A stretch of 64,000 bases of DNA from Pelagovum pacificum (lineage in GTDB: Bacteria > Pseudomonadota > Alphaproteobacteria > Rhodobacterales > Rhodobacteraceae): NCBI RefSeq assembly GCF_016134045.1, contig NZ_CP065915.1, positions 2,542,001 through 2,606,000 on the forward strand. The letters are read 5' to 3'. Position 1 is the stretch's first letter. Every line of letters begins with the position of its first letter. The translations under genes and the position numbers were made by a program. Shown here one piece after another: positions 36,336-45,714 of this stretch. The notes beneath the pieces are model-generated. The model saw nothing but the letters and a program-made list of their open reading frames with translations. It ran no database searches and was not told where the DNA came from.

Positions 36336-36578
36336 GGGTGCGCATCAAGCGCGCACCCTACAGTCATCGTCGAACCACCGTAGGGTGCGCGCTCCATGCG
36401 CAGCCGACACCCCCCGTCGCAGCACATCCGAACCACCGCAGGGTGCGCGCTCGATGCGCACCCGACACCCCCGTCGCAGCATACCCGAACCACCGCAGGG
36501 TGCGCGCTCGATGCGTACCCGACAGCCCCCGGCACAGCACAGCCGATCCACCGTAGGGTGCGCGCTCGATGCGCACCC
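36336..36578. repeat. Palindromic repeat cluster B, five cores with about 58-bp spacing
   Basis: Cores equivalent to the second palindrome of cluster A (arms GGGTGCGC and GCGCACCC around GCTCGAT, with small changes) start at 36336, 36380, 36438, 36495 and 36553. The first is inverted relative to the others. The last four are spaced 58, 57 and 58 bp and share similar linkers, but the CCCTCTCC...GGAGAGGG palindrome of cluster A is missing. The array fills the gap between the convergent aldolase and permease genes and ends 12 bases from the permease stop. Confidence 0.92.
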
Positions 36579-36590
36579 CGGACCGGCCAC

Positions 36591-37784
36591 CTACTCCACC
36601 GGCGCCCCCAGCACCGCCATCGTCGCGCCCAGCACCGCCAGCCCGAACCACCCGACGGCGCGGCCTCCCTGACCGTCCCGCCGCGCGGCGATCCCGGCGA
36701 TCAGCGCCTGCACGCCATAGTAGAGCGCGAACGCCCGGCTCGCATGGGCGATGATCTCGAACACGTTGAACGTCCAGGTCATCACCAGTCCGAGCCCCAC
36801 CAGCACCACGTAGGACAGCCGCGGCCCCAGTTTGCCGCCTGTCAGCTCGTGCATGAGGCCTCCGGCACCGCTGGTGTCCGCCACGGCGGCGGAGAACTGC
36901 GCCGACAGCGCCGCCGCCACCAGCAGGACCGGCAGGACCGCCGCGACGACCCGCATCATGTCGATGATCGCCGCCTCGTCGACCTCGGGCATCTCACCGC
37001 CGAGCGACCACGCCAGCAGCACCACGTAGACCATGTAGATCGCCGCCGAGAGCATCTGCGCCAGCCGCATCGACCGGATACGCGTCGCCGCGTCGTAAGT
37101 TCTGCCGAGGTAGCGCGACGTCTCGAACCCCTGCACCGTCACGATCAGCCCGAAGGCCAGCGTCGTGCCCTCCCACCAGCCGACATGCACCGGCGTCAAT
37201 GTCAGTTCACCGGCAGAAACCCTGCCGGCGAAGAACCACGCCAGCCCCGCCAGCAGCCCCGCGATGATGGCCAGCTTGATCCCCACCGAAACCTGCTCCA
37301 TCCGCTCCAGCGCCTTGAAGCCCCAGGTCCAGCCGACAAGGAGGATGACGAGGAATACGGCGGTCGTCACGATCCGGGCATGGACCGGATCGTTCCACGG
37401 CGTGAGGTTCACGGCGAAGGACCCGAACAGGTTCAGGTAATAGGCCACCGCGATGAAATAGGCCCCCACCAGCGCCCAGGAGGCGGCGGCGTCGAGGCCC
37501 CGTTCCGCGCGTCCGCGCTGATCCTCGCCGTCGGCAAGGTCGGCGATGTTGCGCCGGATCGCCATGCCGAAGAGCCAGGCCACGACGCAGAGCAGCGCCA
37601 TCATCGCCGGCGCCCAGAGCCCGTAGGCATGGCTCAGCACCGGCCCGAGGACGAGAAACCCGCTCCCGATGATCGAGGCAAGCGGCGTCATGGTGGCACG
37701 CCACCAGTCCTTCCGGGCGAGCGCCGGGCGGGCGAGCAGGAAACCGGTGGCGGCGACGACGATGAGGATAAGCACGTTCAGCAT
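36591..37784 (-). CDS. APC-superfamily-like membrane transporter, substrate unknown
   Basis: The 397-residue protein has about 11 membrane helices. The first segments contain MTPLASIIGSGFLVLGPVL, which resembles the unwound GSG helix 1 of amino-acid/polyamine/cation permeases. Later segments (LIVTVQGFETSRYLG, LVAAALSAQFSAAVADTSG) also fit that fold. No substrate can be inferred. It seems monocistronic and its 3' end faces repeat cluster B. Confidence 0.68.
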   Translation of the reverse strand: MLNVLILIVVAATGFLLARPALARKDWWRATMTPLASIIGSGFLVLGPVLSHAYGLWAPAMMALLCVVAWLFGMAIRRNIADLADGEDQRGRAERGLDAAASWALVGAYFIAVAYYLNLFGSFAVNLTPWNDPVHARIVTTAVFLVILLVGWTWGFKALERMEQVSVGIKLAIIAGLLAGLAWFFAGRVSAGELTLTPVHVGWWEGTTLAFGLIVTVQGFETSRYLGRTYDAATRIRSMRLAQMLSAAIYMVYVVLLAWSLGGEMPEVDEAAIIDMMRVVAAVLPVLLVAAALSAQFSAAVADTSGAGGLMHELTGGKLGPRLSYVVLVGLGLVMTWTFNVFEIIAHASRAFALYYGVQALIAGIAARRDGQGGRAVGWFGLAVLGATMAVLGAPVE

Positions 37785-37906
37785 GGCAATAGCGCTAGCC
37801 CGACGCGTGGCGAACCGCCAGTGCCTGCGCGATGGCCGCGCATTAAGGACTAGGCGCAGACCCGCCGGATCTGCTATGGTTTCGGCAACAACAAGACGAG
37901 ACAGGC

Positions 37907-38617
37907 ATGAGCACCAAACCCCAGATCGACGCCGCCGTGCGCGAGCGGATCATGTCGGATCCAGAGTTCCTGCTCGAGGATCAGGACCTCATGCGGGCCC
38001 TCGTCGCGGCCAACGAGTCCGCGATGGGCAAGAACATCGTCGACCTGCGTGGCATCGCGATGGAACGTCTTGAAAGCCGGCTCGACCGGCTCGAGGACAC
38101 CCACCGCAACGTCATCGCCGCCGCCTACGAAAATCTCGCCGGCACCAATCAGGTCCACCGCGCGGTGCTGCGCCTGCTCGACGCCGTGAAGTTCGAGGAG
38201 TTCCTCGGCAGTCTCGGCGGCGACGTGGCCGACATCCTGCGGGTCGACGCGATGATCCTCGTGCTCGAAAGCGATCATGGCGCGGAGGAGGAAGGCACCC
38301 TCTCCCGCCTCGGCGACGTGCTGCATGTCGGCGGTCCGGGCTACGTGTCCGACTACATCACCCGGGGCCGCAACATGGCGATGCGTCCGGTGACGCTGCG
38401 CCAGATCAAGGCCGAGGACGACAGCCTCTACGGCGACAAGGCGGAATACATCCGCTCCGAGGCCTGTATCCGGCTCGACTTCGGCGAAGGCCGGTTGCCG
38501 GGGATGCTGGTCATGGGCTGCGAGGATCCGCACCAGTTCACGCCCCAGCAGGGCACCGACCTGCTCGCCTTCTTCGGCGGGGTGTTCGAGCGCGCCATGC
38601 GGCGCTGGCTCTCCTGA
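37907..38617 (+). CDS. DUF484 family protein upstream of xerC
   Basis: This 236-residue cytosolic protein has the DUF484 pattern: an N-terminal helical part with DPEFLLEDQDLMRAL, a coiled segment (about 45-75), and a GAF-like C-terminal domain with CIRLDFGEGRLPGMLVMGCEDPHQFTP-like strands and FFGGVFERAMRRWL at the end. DUF484 genes are usually next to xerC, as here, which suggests a role linked to chromosome dimer resolution, although its function is unknown. Its stop overlaps the apparent CTG start of xerC. Confidence 0.9.
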   Translation: MSTKPQIDAAVRERIMSDPEFLLEDQDLMRALVAANESAMGKNIVDLRGIAMERLESRLDRLEDTHRNVIAAAYENLAGTNQVHRAVLRLLDAVKFEEFLGSLGGDVADILRVDAMILVLESDHGAEEEGTLSRLGDVLHVGGPGYVSDYITRGRNMAMRPVTLRQIKAEDDSLYGDKAEYIRSEACIRLDFGEGRLPGMLVMGCEDPHQFTPQQGTDLLAFFGGVFERAMRRWLS

Positions 38618-39534
38618 TCTCTCCCGCGCTCCGCGACGCGGCGCAGGCCTGGCTCGACCACGCCCGCGCGCTGCGCGGTGCGTCCGAGAAGACGATCGAC
38701 GCTTACCGCGCGGACGTGCTCGGCTTCCTGTCCTTCATGACGCTGCACCATGGCGAGGCGCAGGGCCTCGGCCCCGTCTCCCGCGTGACGGTCAGCGACA
38801 TGCGCGCCTGGATGGCGCACGAGCGTTCGCGCGGCGTGTCCGCCCGGTCGCTCGCCCGGGCGTTGTCGGCGGTGAAGGGGTTCTACCGCTGGCTCTCCGA
38901 CCGCGAGGGGTTCGAACCGACGGCGGTGCTCTCCACCCGCTCGCCCAAGTTCCAGAACAAGCTGCCCCGCCCGCTGGCCGTCGACGCCGCGCAGGCGATG
39001 ATCGACCGGGTGGAGCTTCAGGCGACCGCCCCCTGGGTCGCGGCCCGGGATGCGGCAGTCGTCACCCTGCTCTACGGTTGCGGGCTGCGGATATCGGAGG
39101 CGCTGTCCATCACCTTCGCCGACACACCGCTCGCCGACACGCTGCGCATCCGCGGCAAGGGCAACAAGGAGCGGATCGTCCCGGTCATCGGCCCCGCGCG
39201 TGACGCGGTGGACGCCTACCTGCGCCTCTACCCCGGCCCGCGTGAGCCGCAGATGCAGCTGTTTCGTGGCGTGCGCGGCGGTGCGCTGAACGCGCGCGCG
39301 ATCCAGAAGGTGATGGAGCAGGCGCGGATGCAGCTCGGCCTGCCTGCCAGCGCGACGCCCCACGCGATGCGCCACAGCTTCGCGACGCACCTGCTCGGCG
39401 CCGGCGGCGATCTGCGGACGATCCAGGAACTGCTCGGCCACGCGTCACTCTCGACCACGCAGGCCTACACCGCAGTGGACACCGCCCGGTTGATGGAAGT
39501 CTATGACGCCGCCCACCCGAAGGCGAAACGCTGA
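38614..39534 (+). CDS. xerC: Tyrosine recombinase XerC
   Basis: The 306-residue recombinase resolves chromosome dimers with XerD at dif. Catalytic residues are visible: Arg159 (GCGLRISEAL), the lysine in RGKGNKER, His250 and Arg253 (HAMRHSF), His276 (GHASLSTTQ) and Tyr285 (AYT). The only canonical in-frame start, GTG at 38716, would remove the first part of the core-binding domain. Reading from CTG at 38614 gives ISPALRDAAQAWLDHARALRG, the expected XerC N-terminus, and a CTGA overlap with the upstream DUF484 stop. I therefore propose a CTG start. Confidence 0.9.
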   Translation: MISPALRDAAQAWLDHARALRGASEKTIDAYRADVLGFLSFMTLHHGEAQGLGPVSRVTVSDMRAWMAHERSRGVSARSLARALSAVKGFYRWLSDREGFEPTAVLSTRSPKFQNKLPRPLAVDAAQAMIDRVELQATAPWVAARDAAVVTLLYGCGLRISEALSITFADTPLADTLRIRGKGNKERIVPVIGPARDAVDAYLRLYPGPREPQMQLFRGVRGGALNARAIQKVMEQARMQLGLPASATPHAMRHSFATHLLGAGGDLRTIQELLGHASLSTTQAYTAVDTARLMEVYDAAHPKAKR

Positions 39535-39625
39535 TCGCCGGACCAGTCGCCTCGGACGGCACTCCGGTCCGCCTTCCCTGCCGCGCCCCCTTTCAATCCG
39601 GGACCAATTCGGACATGACAATACC

Positions 39626-40330
39626 ATGAAACCCGTCCGCCAGGCCGCGCTCGCCGTTCATTTCCTTACCGCCACCGGTGCCGTGTTCGCGATGCTCGCG
39701 CTGCTCGAGGCGGTCCAGCAGGACTGGCGCGCCATGTTCCTCTGGCTGGTCGTCGCCTTCGTGGTGGACGGCGTCGACGGGCCGCTCGCCCGCAAGTACG
39801 TGGTGAAGACCAACGCGCCGGAGTTCGACGGCGTCCTGATGGACCTCATCATCGACTACCTCACCTACGTGTTCATCCCGGCCTACGCGCTGTTCGGGTC
39901 GGACCTCCTGCCGGGCTGGACTGGCTGGGCTGCGATCCTCGTCATCACCTACACCAGCGTCGTCTACTTTGCCGACACGCGGATGAAGACGGCGGACAAC
40001 AGTTTCTCCGGCTTCCCGGGATGCTGGAACATGGCGGTGCTCGTCTTCTTCGCGACAGAGCCGTCGCCCGCCGTGATGCTGCCGATCATCGTGATCCTCG
40101 CGGCGCTGATGTTCGTCTCCGTGAAGTTCGTCCACCCGGTGCGCACGGCCCGCTGGCGGTCCGTCACCCTGCCCGTCGCGCTGGTCTGGACGCTGCTGTC
40201 GGCCTATGCCGCATGGCGCAACTTCATCCTCCCCGACATCATCGAGGCGGGGCTGGTGCTGACGTCGATCTACCTGCTCTGCGTCGGCGGCGTGCAGCAG
40301 CTGATTCCGAGATCCCGGAAGAGCGGCTAG
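39626..40330 (+). CDS. pcs: Phosphatidylcholine synthase
   Basis: This 234-residue CDP-alcohol phosphatidyltransferase-family membrane protein makes phosphatidylcholine directly from CDP-diacylglycerol and choline. The family's aspartates are in VDGVDGPLAR (47-56) and FDGVLMDLIIDYLTYVFIPA (68-87). The longer spacing between the arginine and the second aspartate pair is the Pcs type, not the phosphatidylserine or glycerolphosphate synthase type. About seven to eight membrane helices are present. Pcs is common in alphaproteobacteria associated with eukaryotes or choline-rich habitats. The ATG at 39626 fits the family N-terminus. Confidence 0.88.
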   Translation: MKPVRQAALAVHFLTATGAVFAMLALLEAVQQDWRAMFLWLVVAFVVDGVDGPLARKYVVKTNAPEFDGVLMDLIIDYLTYVFIPAYALFGSDLLPGWTGWAAILVITYTSVVYFADTRMKTADNSFSGFPGCWNMAVLVFFATEPSPAVMLPIIVILAALMFVSVKFVHPVRTARWRSVTLPVALVWTLLSAYAAWRNFILPDIIEAGLVLTSIYLLCVGGVQQLIPRSRKSG

Positions 40331-40439
40331 ACCCGCGACAGCGGCCCGGTCGCGGACGGCGTTGATCGCTTGAAGCAGCCATGTCCCGCGCGGACCAAGG
40401 CATGACCGCCCCGGCAAAAACCGGGACGGTCAGTTTGCT

Positions 40440-43343
40440 TCAGCCGAGCGCCTCGTCGCAGCGGGCGCAGGTGCCGGGATGGGAATGGGTGCCGACGTCC
40501 GGCAGGACCTTCCAGCACCGCTCGCACTTCTCGCCCTCGGCCTTCTCGAACACCACGCCGATACCGGACACGTCCGTCAGCCGGAACGCTTCGGCCGGAG
40601 CCGGGTCCGATGTCAGACGGATGTCCGACGTGATACAGATGTCGTCGAAGGCGACCGTCTTCAGCGCCTCCAGCGTCTCCGCATCCTCCACGTGGACGAC
40701 CGGCGCGGCCTCGAGCGAGGCACCGATCACCTTCTCCGAGCGCTGCACCTCCAGCGCGGCGGTCACGACCCGGCGCGCGCGCCGGACGTTCGCCCACTTG
40801 GCGGCCAGCGCGTCGTCCCGCCACCCGGCGGGCGTCTCGGGCATGTCCTCGAGGTGGACCGAACTCGTCTCGCCCGGGAAGCGTTCCAGCCAGACTTCCT
40901 CCATCGTGAAGACCAGCACCGGCGCGAGCCACGTCGTCAGCCGGTGGAACAGCAGGTCCAGCACCGTGCGCGCCGAGCGGCGGCGCAGCGTGTCGCCGTC
41001 GCAATAGAGCGCGTCCTTGCGGATGTCGAAATAATAGGCCGACAGCTCCACCGTGGAGAAGTTGAACAGCGCCTGGAACATCCCCTGGAAGTCGAACGTC
41101 CGGTAGCCCTCGCGGACCACGTCGTCCAACTCCGCCAGCCGGTGCAGGACCCAGCGCTCCAGCTCGGGCATCTCCGACGACTCGACCCGGTCGCTTTCCT
41201 CGAAGTGGGACAGCGCACCCAGCATGAAGCGCATCGTGTTGCGCAGCCGGCGATAGCTGTCGGCGACCCCTTTCAGGATCTCCGGCCCGATGCGCTGGTC
41301 GGCAGTGTAGTCCGTCTGCGCCACCCAGAGCCGCAGGATGTCGGCGCCGTACTGCTTCGTCACGTCCTCGGGCGACACGGTGTTGCCCAGCGACTTGGAC
41401 ATCTTGTTGCCCTTCTCGTCGAGCGTGAAGCCCGCCGTGACGACGTTCCGGTAGGGCGCGTGACCCGTGGTACCGACCGATTGCAGCAACGAGGAGTGGA
41501 ACCACCCCCGGTGCTGGTCGGTGCCCTCGAGGTAGACATCGGCGATGCCGTCCTCCGTCCCGTCTTCGCGGTCACGCAGGACGAAGGCGTGGGTGGAGCC
41601 GGAATCGAACCAGACGTCGAGGATGTCGAACACCTGCTCGTACTCGTCCGGGTTCACCATGCCATCGAGGAACCGGGCCTTCGCCCCGTCCTTGTACCAC
41701 GCGTCCGCGCCCTCGGCCTCGAAGGCTTCGGCGATCCGGGAATTGACCTTTTCCGACCTCAGAAGGAAATCCGGGTCCGTCGGAAGCAGTCCGACTTTCA
41801 CAAAACAGGTCAGGGGCACGCCCCACGCGCGTTGGCGGGAGAGCACCCAGTCGGGCCGCGCCTCCATCATGGAGAACAGCCGGTTCCGCCCGGAGCGCGG
41901 GTGCCAGTTCACCTTGTCGATGGAGGTCAGCGCACGCTCGCGGATGGTCGTGCCGTTCTCGTCCTGCCCGTCACCGACGGGCCGGTCGATGGCGGCGAAC
42001 CATTGCGGCGTGTTGCGGAAGATCACCGGTGCCTTGGACCGCCACGAATGCGGATAGGAGTGCGCCACGCGACCGCGCGCGATGATGCCGCCGGCCTCGA
42101 CCAGCTTGTCGATCACGGCAGCGTTGGCCTTGCCTTCCTTGCCCTTGCGGTCGAACACCTGAAGCCCCGCGAAGAAGGGCACATGCGGCAGGAATTCCGA
42201 TTCCTCGCCGACATTGTGCGTCATCCGGTCGAGCCAGTTGCGGCGCATGAAGCACTCGTAGTCGTCGGCCCCGTGGCTCGGCGCGGTGTGGACGAAGCCC
42301 GTCCCCGCATCATCGGTCACGTGGTCGCCGTCGATCATCGGCACCTCGTAGTCCCAGTAGCCATCCGCCCCGTCGAGACCGGCGAAGGGATGGCGCATCA
42401 CCATCTGGCCAAGCTCTTCAGGCGAGACGTCCCGGACGCGCGTCCACATGCCCGGCTCCAGCCGCGCCTTGGTCAGCACCTCTTCGGCCAGCGCGTCGGC
42501 CAGCAGGTATTTGTCGCCGACCTTGCACCAGCATTCGTCCGGCGTGCCCGTCACCTCGTAGAGGCCGTAGGCGATCTTCGGATTATAGGCGACAGCCTTG
42601 TTGGACGGGATCGTCCAGGGCGTCGTCGTCCAGATCACGGCCTTCGCACCCGAGAGCGGCCCCTCGACCACCTCGAACGGCACCCAGATCGTGTGGCTCT
42701 TGTGGTCGTGATACTCGATCTCCGCCTCGGCGAGCGCGGTCTTCTCGACCGGCGACCACATCACGGGTTTGGAGCCCTGGTAGAGCGTGCCGTTCATGAG
42801 GAATTTCATGAATTCCTCGGCGATGACGCGCTCGGCGTGGAAATCCATCGTCAGGTAGGGCTTGTCCCACGTGCCCGTGACGCCGAGCCGCTTGAACTCT
42901 TCCCGTTGCACGTCGACCCAGCCGGCGGCGAAGTCGCGGCATTCCTGCCGGAACTCGAGCACCGGCACCTTGTCCTTGTCGAGACCCTTCTGGCGGTACT
43001 TCTCCTCGATCTTCCACTCGATCGGCAGACCGTGGCAGTCCCAGCCGGGGATGTAGCGGCTGTCGTGGCCCATCATCTGGTGGCTGCGCACCACCATGTC
43101 CTTGAGCACCTTGTTCAGCGCGTGGCCGATGTGCAGGTGTCCGTTTGCATACGGGGGGCCGTCATGCAGCGTGAAGGGCGTGCGGCCCTCCTTCTCGCGC
43201 AGGCGGTCGTAGACCCCGATTTCCTCCCACCGGGCGAGCCAGTCGGGCTCGCGTTTCGGCAGACCGGCCCGCATGGGGAAATCGGTCTGCGGCAGGTTGA
43301 GCGTGGTCTTGTAGTCGGGCGTGGCGACGGTATCGGCGCACAT
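40440..43343 (-). CDS. ileS: Isoleucyl-tRNA synthetase
   Basis: This 967-residue class I synthetase charges tRNA(Ile) and edits valine. HIGH is at 71-74 (HLHIGHALN), the editing domain includes WTTTPWTIPSN, KMSKS is at 647-651, and a C-terminal zinc module carries CERCW and CARCDEAL. The length and domain order are normal. A perfectly overlapping antisense frame of the same length is a GC-content artefact. Confidence 0.98.
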   Translation of the reverse strand: MCADTVATPDYKTTLNLPQTDFPMRAGLPKREPDWLARWEEIGVYDRLREKEGRTPFTLHDGPPYANGHLHIGHALNKVLKDMVVRSHQMMGHDSRYIPGWDCHGLPIEWKIEEKYRQKGLDKDKVPVLEFRQECRDFAAGWVDVQREEFKRLGVTGTWDKPYLTMDFHAERVIAEEFMKFLMNGTLYQGSKPVMWSPVEKTALAEAEIEYHDHKSHTIWVPFEVVEGPLSGAKAVIWTTTPWTIPSNKAVAYNPKIAYGLYEVTGTPDECWCKVGDKYLLADALAEEVLTKARLEPGMWTRVRDVSPEELGQMVMRHPFAGLDGADGYWDYEVPMIDGDHVTDDAGTGFVHTAPSHGADDYECFMRRNWLDRMTHNVGEESEFLPHVPFFAGLQVFDRKGKEGKANAAVIDKLVEAGGIIARGRVAHSYPHSWRSKAPVIFRNTPQWFAAIDRPVGDGQDENGTTIRERALTSIDKVNWHPRSGRNRLFSMMEARPDWVLSRQRAWGVPLTCFVKVGLLPTDPDFLLRSEKVNSRIAEAFEAEGADAWYKDGAKARFLDGMVNPDEYEQVFDILDVWFDSGSTHAFVLRDREDGTEDGIADVYLEGTDQHRGWFHSSLLQSVGTTGHAPYRNVVTAGFTLDEKGNKMSKSLGNTVSPEDVTKQYGADILRLWVAQTDYTADQRIGPEILKGVADSYRRLRNTMRFMLGALSHFEESDRVESSEMPELERWVLHRLAELDDVVREGYRTFDFQGMFQALFNFSTVELSAYYFDIRKDALYCDGDTLRRRSARTVLDLLFHRLTTWLAPVLVFTMEEVWLERFPGETSSVHLEDMPETPAGWRDDALAAKWANVRRARRVVTAALEVQRSEKVIGASLEAAPVVHVEDAETLEALKTVAFDDICITSDIRLTSDPAPAEAFRLTDVSGIGVVFEKAEGEKCERCWKVLPDVGTHSHPGTCARCDEALG

Positions 43344-43559
43344 CGGCGGCGTCTCCTCGAAAATCGGTCGGTTGGGGAATAGTGCGCGTCACGCTTGGGC
43401 GCAACGACTTGACCCGGCGGCTCCGTGCTTCAGAGCGCCGGGAGGCTAATTCGACCGATGGGAAGGGCGAAATACGTCATGGCCGGCTTCTACGCCCCGC
43501 GTGCCGGTGGTGCAAGCGGCGCCTTCCCCGCCGCGCTGTCCCGCCATAAAGTTGCGCCC

Positions 43560-44765
43560 ATGAGGTATCGGATTGCCATCGCCGGCGCGGGGATCGGGGG
43601 ACTCGCCTGCGCGGGGCTGCTTCACGACGCGGGCCATCACGTCACGCTCTTCGACCAGTTCGACGCGCCGCGGCCCGTCGGTTCGGGCCTCGTGATCCAG
43701 CCCGTGGGCATGGCGGTGCTGGACCGGCTCGGCGCAGGTGAGGCCGCCGCGACCTTCGGCACGCCCATAACGCGGATGCTCGGGCGCGAATGCAAAAGTG
43801 GCCGGCGCGTCCTCGACGTGCGCTATGGCAAGGTGCCGGGTCTCGGCATTCACCGCGCATCGCTGTTCCAGTCGCTGCTGGAGGCGGTGGAGGCGCGGGG
43901 CATCGAGCTTCGGACATCGGCGATCGTTACCGGACAGGCGTCGGGCAGGCTGCACCTGTCCGATCACCGGACAGAGGGGCCGTTCGACCTGATCGTCGAT
44001 GCCTGCGGAGCGGGATCTGCGCTCTCGCCGCTCCGGTCGCGCGCCCTGCCCTACGGGGCGATCTGGGGCACGGTCGACTGGCCGGAGACGGACCTGCCCG
44101 CCGACCGGCTCAGCCAGCGCTATCGTCGCGCCGACCGGATGCTCGGCATCCTGCCCATCGGACAACTTCCCGGAAGCGGACAGCGCAAGGCGGCGATCTT
44201 CTGGTCCCTGCCCTCGGGCGGGCACGCCGACTGGATCGGCGGCGGGCTGGAGCGCTGGACGGCGGAGGCGGCGGAACTCTGGCCCGCATTCATGCCCTTC
44301 ATCGAACAGGTGTCCGATCCCGGACAGATGACGATGGCGCGCTACACCCACGGCACGCTTCACCGCCCCTGGGGCGACGGGATCGTCCACATAGGCGACG
44401 CCGCGCACCGGGCCAGTCCGCAGCTTGGCCAAGGGGCCAACATGGCGCTGCTCGACGCCGCGGCGCTGGCGGATGCGCTGACGCATTTCCCGCTTGCCGA
44501 CGCGCCCCGGGCCTACGCGCTCGGCCGGCGCTGGCACGTCCGGGCCTACCAGACGATGTCGGCGGCCTTCACGCCGCAATATCAATCGGATAGCCGCTGG
44601 TTGCCGGTGCTGCGCGACCGCGTGCTCTTCCCGCTGAGCCAGGTGCCGCCGCTGCCGTGGGTGCTGTCGCACCTCGTCAGCGGCACGCTGCTGCCGGCAT
44701 CGGGATCGCTGCCTACTCCCGCTCGCCGAAGAGCCCGGTCAGAGCCCGCCGCACCAGCGCGGTGA
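43560..44765 (+). CDS. FAD-dependent monooxygenase (UbiH/PhzS-like)
   Basis: The 401-residue flavoprotein has the N-terminal dinucleotide motif GAGIGG (9-14), a second FAD motif around HIGDAAHRASPQLGQGANMALLDA (about 276-300), and class A aromatic hydroxylase layout. The substrate is not predictable. I used the ATG at 43560; the frame is open upstream but without family-like sequence. The last 53 bases overlap the 3' end of the convergent TIGR01620 gene, and the Arg/Pro/Ala tail looks unconserved, so an original stop may have been lost. Confidence 0.78.
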   Translation: MRYRIAIAGAGIGGLACAGLLHDAGHHVTLFDQFDAPRPVGSGLVIQPVGMAVLDRLGAGEAAATFGTPITRMLGRECKSGRRVLDVRYGKVPGLGIHRASLFQSLLEAVEARGIELRTSAIVTGQASGRLHLSDHRTEGPFDLIVDACGAGSALSPLRSRALPYGAIWGTVDWPETDLPADRLSQRYRRADRMLGILPIGQLPGSGQRKAAIFWSLPSGGHADWIGGGLERWTAEAAELWPAFMPFIEQVSDPGQMTMARYTHGTLHRPWGDGIVHIGDAAHRASPQLGQGANMALLDAAALADALTHFPLADAPRAYALGRRWHVRAYQTMSAAFTPQYQSDSRWLPVLRDRVLFPLSQVPPLPWVLSHLVSGTLLPASGSLPTPARRRARSEPAAPAR

Positions 44766-45714
44766 CCGAGGGCCGCTTGACCGCGCCGAAGGGCAGCGGG
44801 CGGCAGACCTCGATCGCGGCGACGCCGACCCGCGCCGTGAGCGCTCCGTTCACCACGCCCTCGCCGAAGCGGCGCGACACGCGGGCGAGCAGACCGCCGC
44901 CCGCGACCGACCCGACGAGGTCGTCGCCGACTGCGACCGCGCCCGTGGCAATGAGGTGGGTGAAGACCGACCGCGTCAGCCGCCACGCCGACAGGCCCCC
45001 CGACCGTCCGCCGTAGACCTCGGCCACCCGGCGGATCATCCGCAGGTTCGCGGTCAGCGCCGTGATGACGTCCGCGAAGGCCAGCGGCACGACGGCGGTG
45101 ACCGTCGCCACCTGCCGGGCGGACGCCTCGACCTCGCGCATCGCGCGCTGATCGAGGGGGACGAGGATGTCCGTCTCGATCAGGCCAAGCAGGCCGTCGG
45201 CATCCATTACCTCGGCCCGACGCTCGGCGAAGCGGGCGCGGCCCCACTCCGTATCGGGGCGCCCGGCATAGAGCGCGACGACGCTGTCGGCCACCTTGCG
45301 CGCGCCGGTCAGGTCGTGGTTCGTCAGCGCCTCGGCCGCGCCCCGGTGAATATCGTCGAGCCGTTTTAATCTGTTGAACGCCGCGAGCTCCTTCACCGCG
45401 ATGATGAGCAGGACCAGCGCGAAGCAGGCCAGCAGCACCAGCGCCACGAAGCCGAGCAGCGGCGAGGCAAGTAGCAGGCCTTCGACGAAGCGCCAGGCGG
45501 CGACCGAGATCACGAAGCCGAGGATCGTCGCCAGCAGCGACCAGAACCAGCGCGACAGGGGCGAGGGTTTCGACGCGGCGAGCGCGGCGACCTGCACCAT
45601 GGCCGCTTCCCGCGTGGCGGGATCAAGCTCGGGGACCGGCGCGGCATCCGCCGGCGAGGGGCCGGGCGCATCCTCGTCGAGGTCGATCAGGACCGGGCCG
45701 TCACGCTCCGCCAT
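44713..45714 (-). CDS. TIGR01620/YcjF-family inner-membrane protein
   Basis: The 333-residue protein has two membrane helices (about 60-105, WSLLATILGFVISVAAWRFV and LVLLACFALVLLIIAVKEL) and a C-terminal domain related to YcjF/DUF697 (QVATVTAVVPLAFADVITALTANLRMIRRVAEVYGGRSG region). It is the partner of YcjX, two genes upstream. In enterobacteria ycjX-ycjF belongs to the phage-shock regulon; a role in membrane stress is inference here. The ATG at 45714 overlaps the GNAT stop by 14 bases. Confidence 0.83.
   Translation of the reverse strand: MAERDGPVLIDLDEDAPGPSPADAAPVPELDPATREAAMVQVAALAASKPSPLSRWFWSLLATILGFVISVAAWRFVEGLLLASPLLGFVALVLLACFALVLLIIAVKELAAFNRLKRLDDIHRGAAEALTNHDLTGARKVADSVVALYAGRPDTEWGRARFAERRAEVMDADGLLGLIETDILVPLDQRAMREVEASARQVATVTAVVPLAFADVITALTANLRMIRRVAEVYGGRSGGLSAWRLTRSVFTHLIATGAVAVGDDLVGSVAGGGLLARVSRRFGEGVVNGALTARVGVAAIEVCRPLPFGAVKRPSVTALVRRALTGLFGERE

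Noticed and set aside
36380..36578. CRISPR-like array with 26-bp repeats
   Set aside because: The repeats are long palindromes, the intervening 32 bases are themselves similar between units, one copy is inverted, and no cas gene is near. A REP-type array fits better.
40404..40431. Hairpin between pcs and ileS as a terminator
   Set aside because: The stem has a mismatch and the A or T run lies in the loop, not after the stem, so I did not list it as a terminator.
40479..43382. 967-codon open frame antisense to ileS
   Set aside because: It mirrors ileS almost exactly, has no recognisable domain and is His/Arg/Asp-rich, as expected from reading high-GC codons backwards.
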